From assembly GCA_033085395.1 (NCBI GenBank), contig JANQBS010000242.1, positions 1 through 58,959 of the forward strand: a stretch of 58,959 nucleotides of DNA, written 5' to 3'. The position numbers were made by a program, and so were the translations under genes. Shown in pieces: positions 12,400-25,239 of the stretch. Position 1 is the first letter of the stretch; each line of letters opens with the position of its first letter. Source of the stretch: Xanthoparmelia taractica (lineage: Eukaryota; Ascomycota; Lecanoromycetes; Lecanorales; Parmeliaceae). A model generated the notes under the pieces. It was not told the origin of the DNA and searched no databases. It saw only the letters and a list, made by a program, of their open reading frames with translations.

Positions 12400-15025
12400 A
12401 ATAGTAAGGTCTCTTCGATAGTAATAGTGAGGTCTTTTCGACGATTAAATCAAACAGTTAAAATATTGATTAATATATACAAATAACTTAAACGTTATCG
12501 AGTAGAGGGAAATTATTTCTCGATCGATAATACTCGTTAAACGATATAGTGAGTAGATGTGATGTGAGTGTTGTTTAGATATAGCATTGCTAAGTAGCGA
12601 CATAATGCTTTCTAAGACGATCTTTTTCTTTTGCTGGCTGGAAAGGCGGAGATAAGCTTATAGAAATAAGTATAGCAGCTCGAATTCTAGCTGCTTTCTC
12701 TTTATATTCCTTTATTAACTTAGCAGCATTATTAAGATTCTTGATATTATATCACTGATTATATTCAGGATTATATTTCTTTTATCTCATTAGATATTCT
12801 GTAGTTATATCACGTCTCTTCTTAATAATTCGTCTGTTAAGAAGTCGTTCGATTTTTAAATTAATAGTGTTATTATTATTAATAGAAATAGACGAGATAT
12901 ATTAAGATCAAGAGCGTTAAAAAGGATTATTCTCTGGCGTAGAATAAGGCTTTAATTATGCTATTAGAAAGAATCGATATATTATTATAATAGCTTATTA
13001 ATAATGTTAAGAATAGAGGGGATCTTATAGCCTTTATGCAGTCGAAGAAGTGTCTATTCTCTTATCCTAAGAAACATTAATTAATACTTTCTGTTATAGT
13101 GAAATTTGTTAAATATCTAAGCAAAATTAATAGCGTTATTAGCTATAATTCGTATAGAGACGTAATTAATTTTAGCTAATAAACGAAGTAAATTTAAAGG
13201 TCTATTCGAAGTAAAATCGTAAGTTACTTCGCTCGATATAAGCTTAATCTTAGAAGAGGTGAAGTTATTTAAAAAGATCTATATTTGTAATAGTACTTTC
13301 GATTATGAAGAAGATTTATTAAGGGTATATATAAAGTATTTTAAAGCTATCTTAATAGTTTAATTAGTGCGTTCGCTCGCACTATTAATCTACGAATAAT
13401 AGACTATTAAATAAAATAGAGAAATCTTTAATAGTTTAAAAAGAGATTCTTAGAGCTTAGAAAAAAATTTCTTATCTCGATCGCTAATAATAAATTTTAA
13501 GATTTCTTAATTAACAATATTAAGTCGAATTAGAAATACTTTTATTTAATTAAATACCTTTTAAGTTAATTTACTAAAGATTAATTAAATAGCTTTTATA
13601 AATTTATAGATAATAGATATAATATAATTTAATTTATAACTTAATAGAGATAATATTAGAATAAAGTTAATAATTAAAGTATAAAAAGGCACGAGCGAAG
13701 ATGAGATTAACTACAAGCTATCGTAAGATACATATCTCCTTGTTTATAGCACTAAACACTTCGGGCAATATCGAATAAAGTCTCGTAAGTGCTTTGTGAT
13801 TTTATGAATATATTAGAATAACGTGACGATTTCGTAGCATCTTTGAAAGCTAGAATACTCTTTCTCATATATTAAGGTGAGAATATCTTTAATCAATAAG
13901 AAAGAAATATAAAGTTATTATTAGCTAATAGTTCTATTAATATAAAAGATAAGATCTCGCTGCATTTCGTAGATATATTTTGACTATAGACTTTGTTGAT
14001 CTTGCTATTGATTTTCTTTCGGTCGAGACGAAAAATAGGAATTAGCATTAATAGCTAGGAGATGCTTTCCCCGCACGAAAGGCAAAAAGGCTACGTCCTC
14101 GCTGGCCAGACTATTATTAATATTTAGCTATATAGAAATTCTTTTCGAATAATTATCTTATTAATAGTCTTAAATATGTTTTTCATAAAATAAAGTATTT
14201 ATCTTTATTAAGCTTATCGTGAGAATATTAATATAGAGAGTATCTAACTTCGAATAATAATAAGATAGCGAATTATCTCTATTTAGACTTGTAAGCCTTA
14301 ATAGAGTATTAGGTATAATATACTCTTTGCTAGATTTGTGTGAGATAATTAGATTGAACTATCTTAAGAATTAAGTAGCTCGAATCAAATAAACGTTTAT
14401 TCGCATTATTGATGTGATTGAAATAATCGAATTTTATTTCATAATGTTAATAATAATAGAATAATTTATCTATATTTTTATAGGATGCTTTAAAGATTCG
14501 ATTATATATCTTATTTTCTTCAGACACTAAATAAGGCTAGTAATCTTTAACTTTATAGATTAATAAATTTTTTTCTATTATAATTAGAAGCCTTAATAGA
14601 AAAAGAATAGACTTTATTTCTACACGAGAGAATTATTTGCTATTATATGCATTTAATTTAATATAAGCATTTAACTTAATATAAAAGACTATCGCCTCGA
14701 AATCAAACTTCTTTAAGGCATTTAAGTTAATTTATAAAGTTTGAGTATTATTAAAATATATTAAAATCGTTAACTAAGATAATGCTTTTTATAGAAGTTG
14801 AAAAGAAGTTAATTACTTCTTTAAAGCTATAGATAGTCTTATTCTAGAAGAATGTTATTTGCGCTAACGTTTAGAGTTCGATACTTTCTTAAGAAGTAGT
14901 ATTTTAAGATTCTATAAGGGCTGTGTTAACTATATATAGAAATAAACATATTAACGTAGATAGTTAATTAATCTTAGATAGTGTTCGAGTTCTCTTAAAG
15001 TATTAAAATATTATAAATTCGAGAT

Positions 15026-15302
15026 TACGGGTCGGAAAGGTGTTGTATATTTGATGGTATGGGACCAGTTTTTCGAATACCATACCGAAAGGTATAGGAT
15101 ATCCTATACTCCCATTGGGTTTTTAATAAATATATTACGTAATATTTTGTTTATATTCTAAAAATACGTAAAAAGCTTAAGCGAACGCTTATGTAATTAT
15201 AAAATTCTATAAATAGATTAAAAAGATATAATTTTTTAAAAAAAGTTGAAAAAAGGTTGAAAACGACTATGTTTAACAGATACCACACCTTTCCGACCCG
15301 TA
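15026..15302 (+). mobile_element. hAT-like MITE, copy 1 (inside Gypsy copy B)
   Basis: Ends are TACGGGTCGGAAAGGTGTTG on the left and the complementary CACACCTTTCCGACCCGTA on the right. Eight-base target duplications TTCGAGAT flank it exactly (15018-15025 and 15303-15310). The interior has a second hairpin (ATACCATACCGAAAGGTATAGG) and A/T runs near the right end; no coding capacity. Its insertion splits the RT region of the retrotransposon; copy A at 2614-2621 (ATTTCGTA) is the unoccupied equivalent. Confidence 0.95.
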
Positions 15303-16446
15303 TTCGAGATAGCTCTTAACTTATCTTTTGATGAAATCAACTTAAAAGAATTAACTTTTCTATCTAATAAATTAATATTCGAGTATCTTAAAAAGGCTTT
15401 TATAGAAGAAATAATAATATTAAATTTTACGAAAAGCTTAAATAGCTGGCGAAGATCTTATAAGTATTATTAAAATGTTTTAATACTCGTAATTATATTA
15501 TTAACGTAAGTCTTTGCGTTGAGAATATATCGCAAGATCTTATTAATTTGGCGTTATATATAGATAATCGAATTTAAATAACTTATAATTAAAATATTAA
15601 AGGTTTTCTAATCTCTGAGACTTATAACGATTTATATATAGCGATAGTCTAGATATATTTATTATTGATAGAAAAAAGAAATAGCATCGATTACTAAAAT
15701 AAAATTATATTTAGTTAATATCTTAATTATATCTTATTAAAGAGGTATTAAATATATATCTCGAAGTAGTAAATTATTTAAACCTCGAATATTAATTATC
15801 GATCTTTCTTTAATAATATTATTAGATAGTATTTTTTATATAATAAATATCGAATAGAAGAAGAGTATAGAATCTTTAATTTATTTAAGCCTTCCCTATT
15901 TAGATAGCTTATTAAAGACTTTATCGATTATTTCTTAATCTCGTGCGCCTAAGAAATAGATGTTAGCTTTTTCACTAATCTTAATTTATTAATTATCTCT
16001 TAATAAAAGCTTTATTTACTTCTCTTCTAGTACTTTAATAAAGTTAATATTTTATTAGATCTATGAAAATTCGTTAATTAGATTAATCAGTGTAATCCTA
16101 GTCTCTATATCCCCGAAAATCATAACTTTATTTAATAGCTTAGTTTCTTTAGCTAGTAAGAGAGTTAATTAATTTAAGCTTAAGTTTAAACTTAAATTCA
16201 TAATTATCTTCAAGGTAAATTTAAATTCGATGTTAATTTGAAAGTAGTTTTCGTAATTTATTTCAAGAATATTTCCAAGTCTTAATTTCCTTAAAATCTA
16301 AATAGATATATTAAACTTATTTCGAATTAGAATTTTAATTATTATATAATTAATTAAATAAGCGAAGATTATTAAATTTATTTATACTGCTAGCTTAAAT
16401 AAGAAATCACGATCGTTAGATAGATTAATTTCCTTGATTAATAGGA

Positions 16447-16900
16447 TTATCTCGCTATACGAAGACACGAAAATAGATAATTTAATATAAACCTTTCTTC
16501 GAATAAATTCGTCTCGAGGTTAAGTACTATATTAACGATAATACTATAATTATTAATCCTTACTTTTCTATTAACTATATTAATAATAATTCCTTTAGGT
16601 CCAATAATGTTATTTTTAACAAGTATTTTAATATATAAGTTATCGATAATATATAATTTCCTGCGTAGATATATAAGCACTTTTCGACCCTAATTATCGA
16701 TTCTAGGAAGATAGATATTTTACGTAATATACTCCGAAGTCTCGTATTTAGAAGCATCAACCCCACGCACTCGCAAGGGTGTTATTATTTTGAAGATAGC
16801 TATATTCGAATATTATTAAGAATATTATAATCTATCTATTAAACTCACATTATATTCGATATTAATATAAACTTTATTCTCTTAATTAGTAGAATCGAGT
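16447..16900 (-). pseudogene. Gypsy protease/linker relic in copy B
   Basis: On - the text reads VRGVDASKYETSEYITQNIY, then LIYLRRKLYIIDNLYIKIL and IIGPKGIIINIVNRK. This is the post-active-site half of a retroviral-type aspartic protease plus the conserved REVHIVDDLKAK-like linker. It is the same protein region as 1100-1527 in copy A and is longer here, since 16447-16680 is open. Only a fragment of pol; stops occur on both sides. Confidence 0.7.
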
Positions 16901-18599
16901 TTAACTTTAATTATAACGTAAGTTTAACTTCGAAAAGTAAAATTATTTTCTAAATTCTAATTAGAAGTTATAAATTTAATAATTTTTAATTACTTATTAG
17001 CGAAGTTAGAAGACTCTATAAGCACTACTTCGTTGATATAAACGTATTTCCCAGAATAGTTAATACGCAAATATTTATATAATTTAATCTTAAATAAGAA
17101 GGATTTCTAGTAGTTTCGGCAGTAGGTTTCGATTCTTATAAAGTTAATAAATTAATTATTATTTGACTATATAGAAAGCTTAGGATCGTATTTAGAAATA
17201 GTATAATATATCTTATTCTTATATTGGTCTTCGCCTATAAAGTAAGAGTATTCGATATTAGTATTTTCTTTCTAATAATTCGAACTTTAAGCTTATTCGT
17301 TATATTTAGTATTTTCGTTAATAGTAGAGATCTAATAAGTAGCTACTTTTAAACGATTTGTAGCATTAAATTAAGGTCTTTAATTGCTTTGATTTTGCTG
17401 AAAATCTTAGATTAACCTTAAAGGAAACTACTATTACTGGCTATCAAATGAAGATCGATTCGGGATCGAATTTAATACGTTTGGAGCGGCGATTTGCAGA
17501 GGCTAACGAGATATTTGCTGAGCGTTTTGCTGCGGATTTGAATAAGTATTTTGATTATTGAATTAACGGGGAAATATACGGGGAAATGATTGAGTTAATT
17601 AAGCGTTTTGACTCTTATATTAATTGTCAACTTGACAAAAAAACTATTGAAAGTAAGAACGCTAATATTAATTATTAGGATCTGTATTTTGCTCAGACCG
17701 AGATTAAAATTATTGAGAGAATTGCGATTGTAAACGAGGTTGATACTAATTAGAAATACTTCTATTACTATCACTTCGATTTTAAGAAGAACGATTCTAA
17801 GAAGATCTTGTAAAGGTATTCCCCAAAGAAGAAGAAGAAGAAGAAGAAAATTCATGTATTCTCGAGCTATATCTGCTTGTATAAATTCATTAATTATGCT
17901 TAAGATCATTCATCTCCTTAAGAAAATTATGCAAGATAATTCCATTCTTCGATCTTCTTAAGTCACGCCTTAGCTTAATATTTAAGCTATTATAAATTAT
18001 ATTAAGCTAATATTTAACGCTAATTAAGCCGATATTCTTCGAAATACGTAAGATCTTTTGTATATACTCTCGAGACTCTCTTTTACTAATAGTATCTCTT
18101 AAGATATATCTCTTCTTTAATAACGAATTAATTATTAGATTAATAAATATCTTAAATCGTTCGACTAGTATTCTCTTTTACTTATTTAGTTTATTTTCGA
18201 GCTTTATTAAACGCTTATTATTATTAAAAAGCTTACTTAATTATTACTTTAAAGTAGATCTTTTAAAAATAAGTCCAGAAATTCGTACGAACGAGCTTAT
18301 TATCCTTAATGCTAGCTATATCACGAGTATACTCTAGAAATAAATGTATATTTCGAAAGTAAGTCTTTTTTGATGTATGCTTTATTAGAGAAACATCGAA
18401 AGTCATCGACTTATCTTTATATATTAAGTTAAAAAATCTCACATTATTAGCATTTCATCTACTGACTACTATCGATACTATTTCTATTACATTAATGTTA
18501 TTCTATTCTAGCGGTCCTTACTTATCGAGCGATTCAAAAACGCTACGTAGAAGGCCTTATAAAGTAGTTCATTGTTGCTATGAAAAGCCAGTATTCTAT

Positions 18600-18890
18600 T
18601 AGTTGATATCGTTATTTTTAGCTATATTAAAGTTTGAAGTATCTCTAGGAGTAGGATTTGTGCTTGGATTTGAAGTAGAATTTGATATAGAATTTGTGAT
18701 AGTTGAATTGCCAGAATTAGAGCTAGTATCAGAAGGATTTCTGATAGAAGAAATGCTAGTAATAGGCGGATTTCTAATAGGAGAATTATTAGTGATAGGA
18801 CTTCTTAAAGACGAAGAACGGGGTATATCGTCAATAGAAGAAGATTCTCTCAGTCTTCTTAATAATTAAATATTAGTCTTAAATCTAATC
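18600..18890 (-). pseudogene. Gypsy gag N-terminal region (Ser/Thr/Asn/Pro-rich) of copy B
   Basis: The - strand is open across this stretch and reads a low-complexity sequence rich in S, T, N, P and I (for example SSSIDDIPRSSSLRSPITNN and later NSGNSTITNSISNS). That composition is usual for gag N-termini of fungal Gypsy elements. RIP damage is light here. A weak ~33-bp internal repeat (GGATTTCTGATAGAAGAA / GGATTTCTAATAGGAGAA on +) lies at 18735-18800. The + strand is open too (88 codons) but looks like a shadow: hydrophobic and without homologs I recognise. Confidence 0.55.
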
Positions 18891-19623
18891 AGAGCAATCT
18901 TAAAAATTAATCGATTAGATATTTAGCTAGTAGGCTAGTTTAATGTCTTAATAGATATAGAACGAGCTCTTATATGTGCATTACGAGCTAATAAAGCTAC
19001 TTCTTTTACGATCTCTAAAGATCTAAAATTAATCTTAACGATATCGATAATAAACTATTTAATATCGGCGATAACGAGATTAATAAAAGCGTGATCGAAG
19101 TGTAGAAATTCGTCTATTTAAAAGGTTAAAATAATAGTATCTCGAGAGATAGAATTTAGAGCTAACGAAGTTAAGATAATAGCGGTTTTCTTAATAATAG
19201 AGATAGAATAATAGTAGCCTTATAAATTTAAGTTCTCTCCTATTATGTAATTAAATAGTGTAGTATTTTTTTTCTTTTTAGTAAGGTGAGTAGCTTAAAA
19301 GAAACGACAACGTGCTTGAAAGAATAGTGATAGTCTATAACAGTAGCAATATCGTGATATAGTAATGATGAGTGAGCTATAGCGATGATAGTAATGATAG
19401 TAAGTGTGAGGGAGATGAGTTTGATAACGAACTTAGTGAGATTCCGACCGTCCGGGTAAGAATTTCGATGATTTTGTATGTGGATCTCACTAGATAGAAT
19501 GCAGTTCTTCGCGGAGAAGGGTTATCTCAACGAATACACAAATACTAATTAAGCAATAATGAAGTAATAATAAAGAATCTCCTGAAATAGCCAATGATAG
19601 CTATTTGAACGTTGCTACCATAC

Positions 19624-19775
19624 TGTAATAGCAATAAGTGTATATGGTCAGATAGGTGTGTAATTCTTGATTATTCTAAGTTGGAAAATTCTATCTAAGT
19701 CAGGGCCAGCCAAGCACTTGCCTTAGCCGATTTCTTGATTGGCTTGGCAAGTGCGTTTTCGTGATAGTCTATTAT
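19624..19775 (-). repeat. partial 5' LTR of Gypsy copy B
   Basis: Begins TGTAATAGC at 19624, which is the ...TTACA end of the LTR when read on -. It contains GCACTTGCCTTAGCC... ...GGCTTGGCAAGTGC, a 9-bp inverted pair. It is the least mutated LTR copy in the window and aligns with 40749-40900 (copy C), 5502-5565 (copy A, complement) and the first ~85 bp at 57052. Similarity to the other LTRs stops at about 19775, so the outer part is lost. Confidence 0.7.
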
Positions 19776-22289
19776 CTTAAGATAAGAAGATTTAAAGAAG
19801 TTTTTATCTTAGTCTTCTTCTCTTTCTTTTATACACTCTAAATTATAAATAATAAAATTTTTATATCTTAATACTTAATAAGATCACGTATTATAATTAT
19901 CTTCACGTAAGCGATATCGTAACGTATAATCTATTCAATATAGTTTTTATACTTTTTTATTCGAACGTAATAATTTTTAAAGAATTTAATATACGTCTTT
20001 TCCCTTATTTAAGTAATTAATTTATTAAGTAAATCGAATAATTATATTATTTCGAGTAAGTAATTAATGCTATAAAACTTTAAGAAATTAAAGTAATCTT
20101 TAAGAAATTAAAGTAATCTTTAAGAAATTAAAGTAATCTTTATTCGTTATTTTATTTAAAGATCTATATACTTAAAAAACTTCTTTTAATAGATTAATTC
20201 GAGTTAAGATCGCGAATAGATATCAAATAATAATATTATTATAAGAACGATATCTCGCTAATATAATAAGGTTAAGAATAACTTAATCTATATATAGCGT
20301 ATTCGAATTTAACTCAATCGATATCGATATAAAGATAATTATTATTATTCTCTATAGAGTTCGATCGTTCTCTTCTATTTATTAAGTCTTTTTATTTAGA
20401 GACGTAATACGTCTAAGATTAATATATCTAAGAATCGCTTAAAAGCGAGTATCGAAAAGCTTATATATTTTATTCTTTATTTTTATCGACTTAATATATT
20501 TAACTTCTTATTTTAATAGATAGTCTATAAATCTCTTAATTATTAAGAAGTGAAGTATATCGAAGTATTATAGTCGATAGATATTGATAGCGAAATAATC
20601 GTCGATAAAAGAACGACGATCGTGAACTATTATATCTCGTAAGTGCTTCGATATCGCTATAATATATCTCTTTTATAATCTTAGCTATTTAGTTATACGC
20701 TTAGATATTCGCTTAGAATATAAAGTTAAAAGATATAATCGTTCTCTTTCTACGAGTGAGATCGTATATATAGAATAATATCTATTACTTATAATTAAAA
20801 TCATTATCGTCTATTCCTTATAATTAAGGATTATAATAGCTAATATTATATAATATCGTATTTAAAGTATTCTTTAATTATTATATATTCTTTATTAATA
20901 AATAGAATATCTTAAGTGTATAAGAATTTATCTTCGATTATAAAACTCAAGGCGTAGTAATAGATCTGAGCCTTAACTTCTTTTTTCGTAATAATTAATA
21001 TTATTTCTAGAATCGTTATATTCGATCTATTATGCGCGCGCCGCACGTCTCGTTAAAGATTCTTAATCGTAATATAAATCGATTAAATATATTAATCCCT
21101 ATATATTCGTAAGAGATAAATTTTATTTAATACTAATATAATAAAAATAACGATAGAGTTATTAAGTAGCTTATTCTGCGTTTTCTATTATTAATTCGCG
21201 ATATGTATCTCGTTATAGATTCTTGCTTTATTAGAGTTCTATTAGTATATAAATTAATAATATAAGCTCGTACTAAAAGATTCGTATATTAAAAAGCTTT
21301 AATAATATTTATAATACCGAGTAAATAACGTGATATATCTTCGATCTCGATTCGAGTTTAAAGTTATAAATTTAAAAGAACTAGCGAGTCCAGCCGTCGT
21401 TAATATTATCGTCACGTATATTTTATATCTTATATCTTAATAATTTCGCGTTATTAAAGTTATAGTCGTCTCGAAATCGCTGCAAATAAATATCGCGAAA
21501 GAACTTATTAATATTATCGTCGAATAGTCTTAATTTAAGAAATTATAGCGTTAACGTATAATCTTCGTGAAATTTAAATAAATTATAAAAATTATTCGTA
21601 TTAAATATCGATTCGACGTTTAACTCGATTCGATAATCGAATATCGATTCAATTAAAGAGTGAGATATTAATATAAATTATAGATTCATCGATATATTAG
21701 CGTCCCGCTCTTTCGAATATACTTCTATAAAGTTAATTATTAAAGATATAATTATAATATTATAACTTAAGTCTATTATAGAGATAAGAGATGCTATTAT
21801 TTTATTATTTAAGTTTATTATTTACATCGCGTTTATCTTATTTTTTTCTATTTTCTCTTCGTTTAATCGCTCTTATAATATCAAATTAATAATTATATTA
21901 TCTTCGAATAAATATATATCTTCTTTTCTTCTCGTAATTAGAGCTATTAAATTATTAATATTATTATTTATATCGTTACTCGTAAGATCGAAAGATGCGT
22001 ATAATAGAATCGATCTTCGCTTTTTATATCCTCGTAGATATCTAATAAATTTATTATTATTTTTATATTATTTTTTATAAAAACGATATACTTAATTTAT
22101 ATTCTATCGTTTATTATTAATTAATAATAAGATGCGCGTGTTCCTATAATTAATAACGTGTTAATAGCTTAGCGAACGCATATATTACTTCTAATACTTA
22201 TCGCTAAGTCTAATTTTAACCTTATTCTCTTAATATTTATATGAAAAACGCTAATAAATTTTTATTAATCTTATATTAACGATTATTTA
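19776..22289. other. RIP-degraded DNA, no gene
   Basis: AT-rich, stop-filled. It contains a perfect 3 x 20 bp tandem repeat (20081-20140, listed separately). The block 20.9-21.7 kb keeps GC-rich dots (CGCGCGCCGCACG at ~21035) but no readable domain. Confidence 0.5.
20081..20140. repeat. perfect 3 x 20 bp tandem repeat
   Basis: The unit TAAGAAATTAAAGTAATCTT occurs three times head-to-tail without a mismatch. In DNA that otherwise carries dense point mutations, identical copies suggest a tandem expansion after RIP. Confidence 0.9.
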
Positions 22290-22564
22290 TACGGGTCGGA
22301 AAGGTGTGGTATATTTGATGGTATGGGACCAGTTTTTCGAATACCATACCGAAAGGTATGGGATATCCCATACTCCCATTGGGTTTTTAATAAATATATT
22401 ACGTGATAATTTCTATATTCTAAAAATACGTAAAAAGCTTAAGCGAACGCTTATGTAATTATAAAATTCTATAAATAGATTAAAAAGATATAATTTTTTA
22501 AAAAAAGTTGAGAAAAAGTTGAAAACGACTATGTTCAACAGATATCACACCTTTCCGACCCGTA
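22290..22564 (+). mobile_element. hAT-like MITE, copy 2
   Basis: Left end TACGGGTCGGAAAGGTGTGG, right end CACACCTTTCCGACCCGTA. Target duplication ATTATTTA is exact on both sides (22282-22289 and 22565-22572). Close to copy 1 through the whole interior, including the CGAACGCTTATGTAATTA block. Little RIP damage compared with the flanks. Non-coding. Confidence 0.95.
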
Positions 22565-22572
22565 ATTATTTA

Positions 22573-25239
22573 TTAAGAAGAAATAATTTATAATAAACGA
22601 TTCTAGAGAGAAAAAACTTTCGTTATTATTAAATATCTCTATTAAATGCGTATATAGTAAAAGCGCTCTTATATATTTAGGCTTGCGTTTATATATTTAC
22701 TTTAATATAATAAACTCGATTATAGAATATATAATTTGCGAGCAGATATTTTATAGAAAAGAAACTCTCGTTACTTTAAAATATTTATATATATATCTTT
22801 TATATTAATAGCAATGCATATAGAAATATTCTCGAGTATCGTAAAAGAAAATACACTAACTTACTTATCACTATCGTCGACTTCTATAAGTATCTAATAA
22901 TAATTTATAATTATTAATATCTTCGTGCCTTAATTAAGCTATATTTTTAATCTATAATAAGATAGAATCTATATTTATATATATTTTAATACGATAATTA
23001 TTAAAGTAATATTACGTTATTAATAAATAGAACTAATAATAACTTAATCGCTAAATATTATATAAATATTATAGCTAATAATTATATTTACTTAAGTCGC
23101 GATTCGCTAACGTCGAATATTCGAATTAAACTTCGTGATCTCTTTTAATTTTCTTTCACATCTTATTTTACTTACTTTATTATGCGTTTATTTATATTTT
23201 TTTCTCTATTTCTTATTATATTATATTATATATTGTTATATCGTTAATTACGCTTATTATTAATAATATATAGATAGAAGCGTTACTTAGAGAAATTAAT
23301 TTTTATATGAGATTTAATATCGCGAAGTTAAATATCTTATTTAATTATAAGAATATTCGAAAAAGTTTTCTTTTTTTATCGCGTATATTTAAAGCTATTA
23401 AAGACGAGTTTACGTGTTAATTATATTAAGATAATCTTTAAAAAAAGAGTGTGAGAGATAATCGCGAATAAATAAAATTAATCGTTATCGAGATTATTTA
23501 ATTACTATTTATTTCTAATTATATATTAATCTATAATTAATCTTTCTTTATAAGAGTCTTATAAAAGCTATTCTCTTTTATTAATAAGATATTTATTAAA
23601 TAAATATATCGAGACGCGATTAAGATAGAGTCTATCGAATCTTTTAAAGTAGAATTTATAAAAGCTTAAAAGCTCTCTAAAACTAAGAAGATAAATTCTT
23701 TTAATCTCATTATATTATTCACTTAAGATCTTCTTAATATTAAGTTTTTACAATTTATTATTATTAATAATATAAACGATTATATTTTTATCTCTATATA
23801 GAAGTTAATATTAGATTTAATTATAATCTTCGATCTTTAAGAATAAATTAGTTATAAAGCTCTCTTAATTTATCTTCGCATTAAGCGTTTCTAAGGCGAT
23901 ATAGATAAAAATTCTTATATATTATCTCGCTTTAATTATTAAATTAATAACGCGAGCGAGTATATTAAAAATATTAATAATTTATAAGAGACTTATAAAT
24001 ACTAAAAGCGAGTATATATATTTAAGTAACGAATATTCTTAAATCGCGTAATTACGAATTTATTAATCTCGCTTCTCTACGTTAATAACAAGTATTAATA
24101 TTAATTCTAATATTAATCGAAATATTAAGAATTAAAGTTAATATATCTAAAATTACGCGAGAGTTATTAATTCGCTTATATTCTTTATCTTCTTAATTTA
24201 ATAAAGTATTCGAGCGTTTAATCTTTTCTATTCTTAAGTAGAAATAAGTCTCGAAGCTTATAATTTCTTATAATTCTCTTAATACTTCGTCTTCTTCTAA
24301 TTCTACGACTACTTTATCTTCTCTTAATTCTATTATCGCTCGATCTTCTCTTATCTTATTATCTAAATTATCTAAACTTCACGAAAAGAATTAAATAAAC
24401 TTATAAATTATTCGCCTAAGCTTCGATAAGAATAAATCTCGCGTGTAAGTTCTTTATCGTCTCGTAGAAAAGAAGCGCGTTAAAGATTTAATAATTAACG
24501 TCGCTATCGAGATACAATTTAAGAGATATAATAATAAGAATAAGTTTTTATTATAACGAAGAAAAAGTGTAATTACTTCTAAAGAAGCTATATTAAAAGA
24601 GCTCGAGATTAATCTCGATTACGCTTATCGATTAATCGATTTCTACGATCTTAATATAGACGAGATTATAAGTTAAAGAAAGATATAGAAAAATATAAAG
24701 ATAGGCAAAAAAGACTTAAGATTAAAGTATATCTTCAAATAATATTATATATTTTTTTCTTTATATTAATTAATATTATAAAAAAATTAAGCTAAAAGAG
24801 AAAAAGAGATTTTAAAAATTAAATAATACTTAAAAATTAATAAAATAAGTCTTATAACTTCGTCGTAATAATAGAAATATTAATAATATTTAGTTTTTTT
24901 AAGACTTATAATAGACCTTAAATCGAGATAAGAACTTAATTTCTATTCGCTTATATAGTTATAATTATACGATCTAATATAAAGACGTCTTTAAATAAAT
25001 CTATATAAAGGAATAATTAATATAGATAAGCCTTGCTTTAAAAAGATAAATATACTTAGTTTCTTTATAATATTTAACTCGATTATTTAATTCAAATATT
25101 TAATTTAAACTCGCTAACGTAAATAATTTCTTAGATATTTATATTTCTTATAAGTTAAATCTTCGAGAGATAACTTATATTACGATAAAGCGCTCTTAAA
25201 GAATACTTCGATATTATTATTATCGAAGACTTTAATAAC
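22573..25239. other. RIP-degraded DNA, no gene
   Basis: AT-rich. A + frame at about 24450-24680 stays mostly open (reads like KKRVKDLIINVAIEIQFKRY, then LKELEINLDYAYRLIDFYDL), probably a fragment of a dead transposon protein. I do not recognise the family. Confidence 0.45.

Larger units (their letters stand above)
12400..19775 (-). mobile_element. Ty3/Gypsy LTR retrotransposon copy B (inverted relative to copy A)
   Basis: Read on -, it runs from a partial 5' LTR (19775-19624) through leader, gag (N-terminal part ~18890-18600), zinc-finger-like block, protease (~16900-16450), RT (~15600-14850, split by a MITE at 15026-15302) and integrase to about 12.4 kb. It aligns with copy A over most of its length. 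The leader and gag N-terminus are much less mutated than pol. A candidate primer-binding site starts TGG at 19620 (TGGTAGCAACG on -), three bases inside the LTR end, as expected for an LTR element. The 3' LTR is truncated or diverged at about 12.4 kb. Stops make it inactive. Confidence 0.85.

Noticed and set aside
17595..17909. 104-codon - frame and overlapping 73-codon + frame
   Set aside because: Both lie in Gypsy copy B gag-region sequence that also occurs, mutated, at 1-300 in copy A. They are element remnants, not genes.
18603..18869. 88-codon + strand frame with acidic/hydrophobic sequence
   Set aside because: It is antisense to the Ser/Thr/Asn-rich gag N-terminus of Gypsy copy B and has no recognisable domain; the low complexity explains the open frame.
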